From Solen grandis (taxonomy: Eukaryota; Mollusca; Bivalvia; Adapedonta; Solenidae): a stretch of DNA of 64,000 nt. Position numbers and translations under genes: made by a program. The stretch lies in contig CM037778.1 of assembly GCA_021229015.1 (NCBI GenBank), positions 84,026,848-84,090,847 on the forward strand. The letters run 5' to 3'. Below the pieces are notes generated by a model. The model was not told where the DNA came from and made no database searches. It worked only from the letters and a program-made list of their open reading frames with translations. Numbering within the stretch: the stretch's first letter is position 1; every line of letters begins with the position of its first letter. Shown piece by piece: positions 37,601-50,800 of the stretch.

Positions 37601-40600
37601 GGGTGCTATACCAATACCATTATTACGACTTTGGTATTTCGTGGTCGGGGATCAAACCCACCACCTCCTACTCCGGGTGCACTCTAACCACTTGGCCACC
37701 GGGGACGGTGCTAGAATTGTAACAGGGCTACCAAGATCACCACAAAAAATCTTTATAAATAATAGGATTCATGTGGTATGACGCTCTAACCACTCGGCGA
37801 ACGGGGACGGTCCACTCTTTTACATGTTTTAGATTGGTGAAAAATGAATCAGTTATTATCATTTCTTTTTATAGTAACTTTCGACTACATGAGGACAGCA
37901 ACACAAGAATTCTTTTTTCATTTATCATATACTCTCTGTTCTGACTCTCATGTGTTGTAAATTGTTATCGACTAAAATACTGCAATACTCCAATTATTTA
38001 TAATAATGATTAAGACAGACGAAGTTTATTTCAACTGTGTGAGTATATGATAGTATATATTATTTTAATTATAAAACAGAGATTGGAAACTTGTGAAAGC
38101 GAGTGGAACATATTGTTTAGGCACACAGCAGATCATTGAATATTGCAAACTTTCAAAATGGTATGGAAAATTATTGAGGAAAATGTTTGTTTGTTGCATT
38201 TAACGTCCCATCGACAGTATTTCAGTCATTTGGAGACGATTTCTACTTGAGACAGATATAGTGCTGTCACACTGCAGTATCACGTCGTAGACATGAGGCA
38301 TGATACCACACCCAGTTATATTATTCCTACACCGGACCAACCAGTCCTGATTTTACCCTTATATGCTGAGCGCTAAGCAAGGGAGCTATAACAATACCAT
38401 TTTTACGCCCTTGGTATGTCGCGGCCGGGGATCGAACCCACAACTTCCCGCTCCTGAGTCGGACGTTCTAATGAGGATACAATTTGCTTTCACATATCTT
38501 CAGTAGAAAAGGAAATATTTGAAAACGTGACTTTGCGAGAATTGGACAGTGTGTTACGTGCTTTTGTGAGATTTAGACTAGTTTTCAATTTTTGTTAAAT
38601 AAGTCTTTGGATGCACTGACCTCTGTATTTACATGTCAAACTCATCGTGAATTTGTATCTTCTTTCTTTATTTAATAAAATATGATTCAAAATCTTTAGA
38701 TTGTTCGATATTCGAGATCGACACGTCGATGGACTATCGTGGTCACAAGTGCAGGAACCTCGCCGACACTGGTCATGACATTATTCCGAATATCTACTTT
38801 TGCTTGGAGACTTGCTTAGACATGGTTAACTGCAGAGCCGTAACGTATGACAAAAATGAATTTAAATGTACATTTCATTCGAAATGTCAAGAGAAGTCAG
38901 CTGATACTTCCTTCAACTTCATACAAAGGATTTGCAAACCAGACAGTGAGTGAAATTTAATTTAACCCTATTATCAAGCCAGCACATGACGTTCCTGGCC
39001 TTGCGAACGTAACGATTAATGAATCATTTGCATAACCTCCAATTGAAGAGCGTCAGCTTACTGTCATCTGCTTTGAAACTGGGGGATGTGGTTTCAAATC
39101 TCCTTAGGGTCTTTTTTTCTTTCTATTTTTTTTTTGAAAATTCCTTCTGTATCAATCATATCATATTTAGAAAGGAAAGTGGTTAGTTTTATGTGTTTTT
39201 TTTTTTATAATTTTTACAGGTATTTAGGTATTCAAGGTTCAATAGGTAAAAATTTAGGACTATCCTTCACTTATTGATTATTCAGTTTTAAGCGTCGCGG
39301 TGAAAAACAAATGTTTTTATATTTTCATTATGGTATACGCCCACAATAGCCGTCATTTCCATCAAACCATGCATATAACTTCTCAATACAACTTTCTCTA
39401 TTTTCCTACGGTAAAGTTTATATTTTTTTTCATGAAATTTGAAATACATCTTTCTATCGAGACTTTTCCCGAAAAATCAAATTCAGTTTTTTATATTCAC
39501 AGAAATTGTACATTTCCCAAAGACTTCAATGTTGACTTAAATACATATTATCTCCCCCACATGTCATACAACTTGGAAAACTTTTGGCGAAACATTTTTA
39601 TTTTATTTTTGAATGCCTTCAAAGTGACAAAGTTTCATAGAAATATAACCATCATATAAGAGCATAGCCATTCAAAATAAATATAATGACTTAGAGATGG
39701 AAAAATTCATTAAAATGTTACTATCATTTGGGTTATGAATTTTACTTTGGTTCTACAATATTGTTTTCTTGGAGTTCAAGAGCACTAATTATACCTTGAA
39801 TACATTGTACGGAAAGGAAAGCGATACAGTCCGGATTAACGAGGTTTCTCCGTTACGTGTTAACATATTCCAAGATGTTGATTTAGGATATCTAAACACA
39901 TGCTTTATTCGAAATAAGATGCTGATACCTTTTTCTTTCGAATAACAGAGGTTGGACTGTATATTGACACAGGTAAAATCCCACCTGCTGTTTATGAACG
40001 CTGTAAATCAACAGTAAAATTAAGCTTTTTATAATTTTCGTCATTTTATCATCATCCTTTGTCAGTTCTTTTAGTATTTCCTGCTTATGTCAATATCTTA
40101 CAAAACTGTATATGTGTTGTCTATGAAAATTGTATGTCAACCCGTTGATCACGTGGTTTCCGGGTAGTTTACATTACAATTGAAATGTCAGTACTCGCTG
40201 TGAACTTGGAACTGTATAGCGTCTATACGGTTTTGTATGACAATTTTACTACAATAAAAGAGCATTTTTGACAGAGCAAGTGGGCAAGTTTACACAAACC
40301 TGTCGTAACTGTGGCATGGGACCGGGTTGCCAAGGGAACTTTGACGAAATCGATAAACAGTCGATGGACTATAACTGCAAAAACGTCTGCGCGTCCGAGC
40401 AGGACTGTGAGGCTACTAAGTTTACCAAGAATTCCTGTGACTCATACCAGTGTGGACTGGTACAGCAGGAAATTGGACGAACCGTATACCGTTTGGCAGT
40501 TTCAGACTGTAAGCCATTTGAATTTGTATGAATGCATTGTGCTTTTAAAGCAGCTCGTTCACAGATGGCCAATGACTAAAATATGATTTAAAACTGTCTA

Positions 40601-43600
40601 TGTGTACCACCTACTGATGGGCTAATTGATCATTTAGTTGATTTAAATGGCCGTTGAAGTGACGATGACGAGAAAAAAGTTAGCGAATTATTCTACAGTT
40701 GTTCCCATTTTCAGGTTCAGTTAAAAGTAAACCTCTGTCGGATTGGTCATTTTCTTGTTCTTGTTCAATGAAATAATTACAATCAATTCTGTCTTAAACG
40801 GTCAGTCAAGAAAATAAGAAGGCGTGACCACTAAACAGAGGTGAAGTTTAAAGTTTAGTAATATAAAAATTGACCGCTAAATATAGGTTGACTGCTTAGT
40901 ACAGGCGGTCGCTTATATAGGTTCAACTGTAGTTTTTAATAACACTCTTTTTGTGTATTTATGTGAACCATTGTGACTGTCATTATTCTTTCTGGAGAGC
41001 AGGAGCTGTATTTAATATTTTTCTAAGTTTGATGAAAATAATTAGTGTTTTGCTTCCATTAAAAAGTCCTGGAAGTTTAGATTTATATGAATTAATTTCT
41101 TCACAATATAAGATTTTTTTTTAAACAAAGAAGATGTCCCTGAACTCCTACTTTTGCCAAATTGATTTTCTTTACTTTTCAAATCTTGTGAACCGACTCT
41201 TTGCAATTCAAGTACTTAGTGCTTACAGTGAACAAACATAAAAATAATTAAAGTTTGTTCTACTCACTGATGTTCTTGTTATTATATCTCTCTCATGCAT
41301 GCTTTTTGTATGTTTGAAAATATTAAAGCTGCTATTTTCTGACATTAGTTGTGTGTGTCAATTTATTTTCAGTTTGCCCAGAGTTTGAACTGTTTACCTA
41401 TTTTGAACATTCTGGTAACTGTTCAGGATCGCTTGGCACTGATTCAAGGTCACCAGGATCCTCCTTTTGTATATCCAGATGTCTTGACATTGAAAACTGT
41501 TTAGGTAATCACACTGTGTGGCCTTACTTCAGTCTTTTATAACTCTCTCTCTCTCTCTCTAGAAAAAAAACATTTCTTTTTCTCAAGGAAGACTTTTCAA
41601 ATTCTCTTGGAAAACCTTTCTACTTCTCTAGGAGAACTTTTCTCTAGGAAGACTTTTTCTCTAGGAAGACTTTTCTACTTCTCTTTGAAGACTTTTCTAC
41701 TTCTCTTTGAAGACTTTTCTACTTCTTTAGGAAGACTTTTCTACTTAATCACTGTACGGTTCCTGCTTAATTGGTTTCTTCATCAAGTAAGACACCATAT
41801 AATTTCTAAATGAAGCTGTTCTTTGTATGAGATAGAGTCCATTCAATACATTTCTACAGACAATAGAAGACCGAAGCGAGAGTATCAAACGTAGGGTTAT
41901 ATTGTCTGGAAAATGTCTTAATATATTCTACCCGACTTAGAAGTCACTCTAAATTTGTGAAACACTTCATTTTGTCAAATAGGACGATCTTGGTAAAATA
42001 GAAAGGTGTCCTATTGAAATTTATCGCTGAGAAATTTGAATTTTCAGAGCCTCTGATTGGCTACAGGTTCAGGGTGACTTCAAAATATTTAAGACTAGAT
42101 AATGATTAGATTAATTTCATTAGCCTTGAAAGAAAAGATTATTTTAGTATCGCTGGCCCAGGGCAGCGATATTATACTATCGAGCAAAAAAGCAACTTTT
42201 TACTCCCGCACCGCTGTCGTAATAGAAAAAAGGGCTCCTTCTCAGTCGGTCGCAGAAAAATAAACAGATCAGATTACAGGGAACAAGCTCTGGGGAAACT
42301 GCTTTGAACGCCGGGAAATCTGGACTGTGTTAAAAGGCTACCGGAAGTATATGTTGCTAGACTGGTAGTCGCATAATTGGGCAGATTCGATTGGATTACC
42401 CCCTTTGTTCCTTGCATTCCCTATTCCACTTCTCAATTTTGCGCAGCTTATAATATTTCGAAACAAGACTACAGCTAGGTGCATAAAAAGAAGATACCAA
42501 ACGTATTACGCTTATATCCATGCTACAAATGATTGTATGTACAGCAGTTATAAATTTAGCTTCCTATTTCACATGAATGGGGAATCAGAATATTTCTTAT
42601 ATCAGCTTTGATAACAACCTCTCCTTCAACTTCAGGTATTTCGACATATAATTTCCCTTTAAGCCACAGTATAACTTTCTGTTCACTTGGCTAACGGCGA
42701 TTTTTAGCATTTTTGGAAATTCTAATACTTGTTATAACGCGTCTGCAGTGTTAATGTGCTGGTTGCATGACCGTCAGTCCACTTACAAGATTGGGTCATT
42801 CTACTGAGTGCAACTCCGTCCGCAGTCTTGAATGGATTTCAAAGAAAAATATCGTAATTATGATCACCGTGAAGCGTGTGTAACTCATTCTCGCTACAAT
42901 TAGATAAGAAACTACCGAGTTACTTGCCCCTTCTTTGTATGCAATTTTAAAGGGAGTTCAAAGAAAATTCGTAAATATAATCACTGTGCATGTGCGACTC
43001 AATTCATGACAGTAAGGTAGGTTTTTGAAAAATTACTGACCTTTGAACTATGCTGACTTAATATTTATACCCTTCCACATTTTGAAGGAGTTTTAATGAT
43101 ATTCATAGAAGTAAAACATGACATATTTTTCATGTCAGGAAGAAAAACATTGGCAGAGTTTTTGGCAACTGAATGATAAAAAAATTGCTATATTGGTAGA
43201 GTGAGTATGTATAGTTTTAAAGAAATTTCTTTGATGTTTTTCTGTCACACAATAATAATGGCTAATATTCTAGCGGATGCTTTCCTGCTCAAATTTTTTT
43301 TCCATATTCACATTGATCAGAAACGTTTTTCATCATTGAGTTTTGGTTCTACAGATGTTTATATCCTCCATTTCTAGAGGAAAAAAAAAGTCCCTGTCGA
43401 AACAAGGTTGATAAACTTTTTTTATTTTATGAAACTAGTCATAATACTGATATATATCACCCTCGTTGCATTTGACGGCGGCGTATGTGGTCATTTTTAT
43501 GGTTTCAAACCGGAGAAACCAGAGAAAAACCATGATGCTGGACGGGCGACAACCGTACCCTGTTATGTATTTGACCAGGAATGGAACTCGGGAGGCTTTG

Positions 43601-46600
43601 GTGAGAAGAGAAATGCGTAACCACTACACTCAAGGTTGACAATGTAGAACATGGTTGACAACGTACACATTTACTCTACTGCGCTACCTAGAATTATTGT
43701 ATGCCTTTTGACGTGTTTATTATTATTATTATTTATAATTTAAATTATCTCATTGAATGAGGCTACCAAGACATTTTTATAAGAAAAGTATTTTATCCAC
43801 AGGGGCGACGTACAATGACCAAAACAAAGAGTGTCATTACCATAATTGCACATCATATAAACCGGACAGCGGTATGACATTCATAAAAAGGGATTGCTTA
43901 GGTAAGAAGAACAAATAAAACAAGCATAAGGATTTTATCAAATATGGGAAAGGACAAATTTGACAATCATGCAATTCCTTATATCAAAAACCTTCTTTTT
44001 CTATTCTACTTTAGTGGTATTCTCTTTAGTCTTGAGCAGATGTCTTTCCTGCTTATTTTATTGACCATTTTAAATAGCGTGTTTTTAAATGACCACATTT
44101 CCTGCTATTTTATTGACCATTTTAAATAGCGTGTTTTTAAATGACCACATTTCCTGCTTATTTTATTGACCATTTTAAATAGCGTGTTTTTATTGCTTCT
44201 TGAAAATTTCACAATATATTCACCATTTTAAATAGCGTGTTTTTATTGCTTCTTGAAAATTTCACAATATGTCCTTGTTAACTTCGTGTATCAGTTAGTG
44301 ATCACCATGCCAGTAGACCAGCCTATTTATAGGATAGAGTATATGAAGACATTTCTACCGACAATGAAGACCGAAGCAAGCGTTGAACCCACCCCCATTC
44401 ACACCGGACCACGACCGCGCTACGATCTGAAAATTCAGCCAAAACGTGAAAGGTCGTTGCGGTGTCGTGGCGAGGTCTTCGAGAGCATATCGGGAATGTA
44501 GTGGAGTCGGCATTGAGCGTGATCGCCGTAGAGCGTAGTGTTTTGTGCCTGCTCAAAATTTACTTTGCGAGGTCATGGTGGTTAATGATCTTCGTGACAG
44601 CGTATCGGGACCGAGGGCGGAACGTGATAGTAGCGGTAGCAACGTGTCGCGTGCAACTTCGTGGCTTGATCGTCAGGACTGACCACACTGGGCACATAGA
44701 GCAGACGTGGAAAGAGCGTTTTACGATCGTGGCGTAGATGTATCTTGCTGCGGTCAAGCCAGAAGCGAGGTCCGATCGTGGGCTTACGTGGCAGGATGGC
44801 CAAGGGAACGTACTTCTTATGTTTTTAGAGTGTGTTGCAGACGTGCCACGCGCGTGGCGAGCACGTGGAATATAGGGAGATAAAGATGCTTTGCATATAC
44901 TTAGAGCGTAGTATGGTCGTGATTACCGTCACGCCGAAATAGCTACGTTCTATTAGGTAATGTCGGTCGTGGAGGTCAGATGAGAAGGGGACCTTAGCTT
45001 CTATTGTCTGGAGATGTGCCTTAATATTTTCTATCCTTCTATCCGACTTAGAAGTTCCCGGCTTAACTTAAATCTATTGCACTGAAGCCCGGACACAATA
45101 TTCATATTTTAGCTCACCTGAGCACAATGTGCTCATGGTGAGCTTTTGCGATCACCCTGCGTCCGTCGTCGTCCGTCGTGCGTCGTCCGACGTCAATAAT
45201 TTGTTAAACGACGTGTCTGAAACCGCCGGACAGAATTGATTAAACTTGGCAGGGATGAACCTTCACAAAAGTTGCTAAAATACACTTGACCCATGTAGAA
45301 CTCTGGTTGCCATGGGAACGGAAGGGAAAAAAAAGAAAACTTTGAAACATATCTTCTTCAAAACTACGGTTAGATTTCAAACTGTTTTAGTACAGATGTT
45401 CCTTGGGTAACCCTATACCAAGATTGCTAAAATCATTCCAATCCATAAAAAACATGGCCGCCAAGGACTGGGCTTATTTGCATTAAATGTATATAGTGAA
45501 AATTTAAGCGACATCTCCTCTGAAACTACTGGACAGAATTTGAATTAGCTTGACGGGGATGATCCTTGGGTAAACCTTCACAAAAGTTGCTAAAATAAAT
45601 TTGATCCATGTAGAATTCTGGTTACCATTGCTTGCAATGGAAAGAAAACAAATATGAAAAATTTAAACATCATCTCCTTCAAAACTACTGGCCATATTTC
45701 AAAATGCTTCAGTACAGATTTTCCTTAAGTAACCCTCTACTCAGTTGAGCGATCCAGTGCTTCTATGGCCCTCTTGTTTTGTGCTCAACACTATTTTCTG
45801 TCAGTCATATGTGTCTCGACTGCTGTGGCTGGCGGGAAAATAAGCTGTGATACATCGAAATGGAAGATTACATTGTGCAGACAAAAGGGGTGGGTTGGTG
45901 GATTGGGTCATGTTACATGCATATCTGTCTGTTCAGTTTTAATCTATAGTATATAGCAACTTCTCCCCTATTCGATATGATAGACCAAACATAAATGTAA
46001 GTTTCACCATGCTTTATTATTTACTGCTTTGACATGAATTGGGGTGAATTAAAGCAAATTTAAATCAATGTTTAATGGCGATTTGATCAATATATTTCAA
46101 CGAGAATAATTTAAAGAGGAATTTGCTAATGTTACTATAGTGGCTGATTTCTGCCATGTCGTATGGCGGGTTTTCGGGGCAAAAAACATAGTTTCGCGGG
46201 GCAAAAAGAAAAAAAAAGACATTTCGGAGCGAGATTTCGGGGCGAATAGACGAATATTTTGAAATTTCGACTTTTCATCTTTACGTTCCGCCAAAATTCA
46301 TTATTTCGTCTTCGTGCTGTAGCCCAGAAAACCCACCAATACGAAAATCAAGATCTCGCATATCGACTTCCGGTACACATGCGCTAAGTTATTGTAAACT
46401 TGAATGCAATATTCTCATTTTAAATAATCATTGTAATCGTATCTTTGAAAAGTGAAATATTTATTTAGTAAGTATCAAAAGGATTAAAAAATAAGCTTTC
46501 GTCAGTGTTACATAAATATGAAATCTTACATCTTATGAAAGTTAATTCATAATTCAGCCATTGAAAAAAAAATGTTTATTTCGCTTTATCAGTTTCTTAA

Positions 46601-47822
46601 TACCTACTGCACGTTACATATACGTGTATCATGATGACGTCACAAGCAGAAGTGAATTTTAAGCTCTCTCTCAGCAATTACAATTTCAGTGGAAAAAATA
46701 TTATCTTCAATTGAAAATATTTTTGCAAGGACACAACAGTATGAAAAAAGTGCATTGTAGTGGGGTTTTTTTGTTTTTTGTTTTTTGTTTTTTTGATATT
46801 ATATTTGATTTGTGTGTTTTACCAATTTTTTACACACTTTTGAATTTTTCTTGTATATACATGTAGTTCGATTTTATGCTCATAAACAGAAAAATATAAT
46901 CCATTAATGAAAGAAAAGAATAAACTGTACATAAAATTATGCATTAACGGTTAACAGAGAGATTTAATACGAGAGTATCATTTGCTGGCTACTTATTCAA
47001 AAATATTTTAAGAATTCTGAATGATCCTCAAGGCATTTAAATCTAGTAACTGTCCACTACTTTATTATGAATTTTCTTTGCATTAACCATCATTAGATTG
47101 TACAAAAATAATAATGTAAGCAAATCTAAACTAAAACACGACTGCACAGGTGCGAGTGATTGTTTGTTCCACTTTTGGTTCACTTTTTGTTGTATTTGTT
47201 TCAAATAAGTCTTTAGCATTTTTTGTATACCGCATTACATTTAATTATCTGTCATCAATATTCTAGTTATGTCTACTCCATTCTTATTTCCATAAAGCAT
47301 AGTCATATTTCATTAAGTCTGTGCTGAAATATCGGGAGGTACTCCAGACTAGCGGCTCACTGCCCAACTGCGCTTGCGTACCAAAAGGCGAAAAGGCGAA
47401 ATATTGATTTTCGTGCTTGCGGGTTTTCGGGGCGCCAAGACAAAACGAAATAATGACTTTTGGCGGGGCGAAAATTTCCGGTCGATATTTCGGGGCGACA
47501 TGGCAGGAATCAGCCATCAATTCGCAGATAGTGCGACGCGATTAGTGTCATTTCTTACTGTTTGTTGACTTTTTTCGTAATTATTCAAGAGATCACTGCC
47601 AAAAAAGTGGGAGAAAGCGCCATGCAGTGGTAAAACGCCGGATCTCTGATCTAGGGGCTGTGGATTCAAATCCCGTAGGAGGCGAGATTTTTGGTCGTAT
47701 CTTTCATAGAGTCTCACAGCTAAAATTATGAAGGGAGAGAGAGAGAGAAACAGAGTAAATAACGGATACATATTGGTATTGGAGCAAAAGCATGAAAGAT
47801 AAAATGAGGGTAACTTTAAAGA

Positions 47823-47869
<47 letters not shown>

Positions 47870-50800
47870 AATGTGATAGAACCAAAGACTTAATGTTTAC
47901 ATCCAAGGATGAGAAATAAATACCTTCTTGAAACCGCGAGCTAGAAATAAAAGGAACAACAGGAAATAAATAATGTCAAGAGAAAAGAATAAGTATCACG
48001 ATTGTTCTGGATTTTACTATGTAAAATCACAAATATAATATCATATTGGCCGAAAATATAGTATGAGTATATTGAAGTCTTAAGAATTAGACGTTTGTAA
48101 GGTCGCTAAGTAACAGCAAGGCACACGTTTGAACCGTTCGTCTCCCAGAGACGGTAGAAGAGTTCTCGTATTTGTTTGTCTGTTTGTTGGGTTTAACATC
48201 CCACTGACAGTATTTCAATTTACTTTAAACTTATTTATTTTACGTCGGTTGGGAAACAAATTCTTACAACTTATACTAATCCCTCTCGACGTTTCCTGGG
48301 TTGGACCAGTACTTTGCGCCCCGGGAAGGTCATGAAGAATGTTTGCCTCCAACGGGATTCAAACCAACAACCTTCGGATCCGTAATCGGATACGTTACCA
48401 CTGGACCACGGCGCCCTCAGTATTTCAGTCAATTGGAGACTATGTCACTTGAGACAGATAAAGTGCTGCTATGTTGCAATATCATGCCGTAGACATGTGG
48501 CATGATACCTAAACCAATGACATTATCCTGACATCAGGTCAATCATACCTGGAACTACCCGGATATTCTAAACGCATTTTTCGACTTTGGTATGTCGCGG
48601 TCGGGGATCGAAAGCACGAACTCCCGTTTAACCACACGGCCAACGGATGTCCTCGTATTTAAACGTGTTGGTACTTTTGCAACATTTCACATTATGTACA
48701 GTTGTTTAGTATATAATGTGATACGGATGTGATGGAAATGAATTATTAATAGAATAAGACTAATCTGCATATTTTACATGCATTTTCATTATATTTATGT
48801 ATTACATATCGAGGGGTGAGAGCGAAACTATGCTAAGTGCTTATATATTTATATGCATTTAGCATAGTTTCGCTCTCACCCTCGATATATACACTAATAG
48901 ACTAATGATGGGGTCAGAATATAAATTTGCAATCCTGTGTAAAAGTGATTCAGGCTGAGGACGTATGTACAGTAAAATCATTAACGTTCGTACAAATTGA
49001 ATTCGTTGATTGTGTTATCTTTGGGACTATCGTACGGGTAGGTACAATTTTTCGTGGATTTATGTTCTGTAAAAGGTGAGATCTATATAAAGAGCGTGTT
49101 ATTGTTGTGATTAATATTCCTGGATAAAAACCAATATGAAATCGACGAAAATTGGTGTCAGACGAAAATTAGATATTTCGCCAGTATATATGCATTATCA
49201 TTTTGTACACATTTAACATTGTCGTTTGGTCATTATCACGTGGTTTGCGTATAGGCAGTGAGTTTTTGCATTCATATAAGTACATATAAGTACTTCTTGA
49301 GTGGATCTGTCTCGTGAATCAAAATTGTGTACTTTAAAATGTTTAGGATACCGGAATATCAGGTTTTATATCAAATGTACCATTCCATTCACAGTATCCA
49401 TGATGATACTTTCTGCCTGATCAATATATTTATTTATGAGTTTTTTTCGGCGTAGCTGTATAATTTCGACTTCAACTCGCATCTTAAACCAATCAAATGT
49501 TCGCTAACAGCGGTAAATAATTCTAAGCTGAATAAAAGGACTCCTGTTATTGGTTAACGCATCGTTATGGACTATAAAATTACTGTAAATAAGGGGTGCA
49601 GCTTGTATATATCATTCAGCTTGGTGTTATTTCTTTCCTTTTTGATGTAAACATGAAAGTGATTTCAGTAAGTTAAATACAATCCTTTTCCATCAATTGA
49701 GGAATGCTACTTTGTGAAAATGATTTAAAACAACAAAAAAGAATCCACCGTGTTATGACATGAAACCCCTTAATTACTATGTATATTGAATTCTTCCAGC
49801 CTGCCGAGATGCTCTCATTGAAAATTAATTCGCCAAAACCAAAACAACTAATAACGCTTTTATATCATTATTGTCATATGCAATAATGATATGAACAAAT
49901 ATCAAACAAGCCTATTTACAGATATAATTTTTTTGTATTACCGTCTATAAATAAGTATATTTCATAGAAAAAATACTGAACTATTTTTAGAGCGTACTAA
50001 ATTTGTTGTGCGTCGGTCTTTCGCGCGCTTTCCCCCGGAATGTTCTAAAAGACTGGAAGAATAATATTTACGATGGAACATATCAAAAGATAAACGGCCA
50101 CAACCCAGGGGACAGTTATTTTACATAGACATATATTGGATAAACATTCACATTCTTCTTTTTTGAAACTATGTCGTCTAGATCTTAGGTATTTAGTTTA
50201 TTGATGAAACCATGTACTTCAGGTGATAAAATTTCGCACCACTGCATCAGGGGTAAAATATTTTTAAGTTATACTAGAATTATTGTCTATTTTTTATATA
50301 AAAAAAAAAATGAAAATAAAATTGTAGCCGTGATACCCAGGCGAGTCATTCAGGGCCATCATGGCTATCTTGTTTATTGTAACTTCCTTTATCAATGAAT
50401 CTATGCTTTAAGGTGCTGATCATTAATGTATATGCCTGTATAAACTATTTTGATACAGTTTACAACTGATAAAATCAGACCTGAACAAGCTTTTGTCAGT
50501 AAGAAATAAAATAAAGGTGAAGAAAAAATTGTATGTCCTAACTACAACGAGCAGATAACTGCTCATTACATGATCAGCCTGGAACTAAATTAGGTTTTAT
50601 GCATTACATTAACATTACACTGCTTTTAAATAAGAACATTTGGAGGTACTCTGAAATATTTGTTATATCAAATCATTTCATATTCTGATTTTAATCATTT
50701 TACAATTTTTTATGGTGCAGGTAAGCCTGTTTACGATAATGGTCAGTCGTGTCTTTTGTATAATAGTCTAGTCATCCTTTACTGTACATTTTGTTTTGAA

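Larger units (their letters stand above)
37359..38699. other. Intron B2-A2
   Basis: Almost filled by mobile elements: S2 copy e, part of another tRNA-like head (37770-37815), and a fold-back element with S2 copy f nested inside. Confidence 0.65.
41505..43802. other. Intron within module A3
   Basis: About 2.3 kb with a CT-rich tandem block, a short fold-back copy of family E4, and a tRNA-like SINE on the minus strand around 43480-43650. No extra module exon seen. Confidence 0.6.

Noticed and set aside
43429..43620. Signal-peptide-like frame starting MKLVIILIYITLVAFDGG within the A3 intron
   Set aside because: The hydrophobic start is convincing, but the rest of the frame is the complement of a tRNA-like SINE (box A and box B visible at 43480-43650), and it sits inside an intron of a gene on the same strand.
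47625..47692. Possible tRNA gene
   Set aside because: Head resembles the S3 SINE; no complete cloverleaf by eye.
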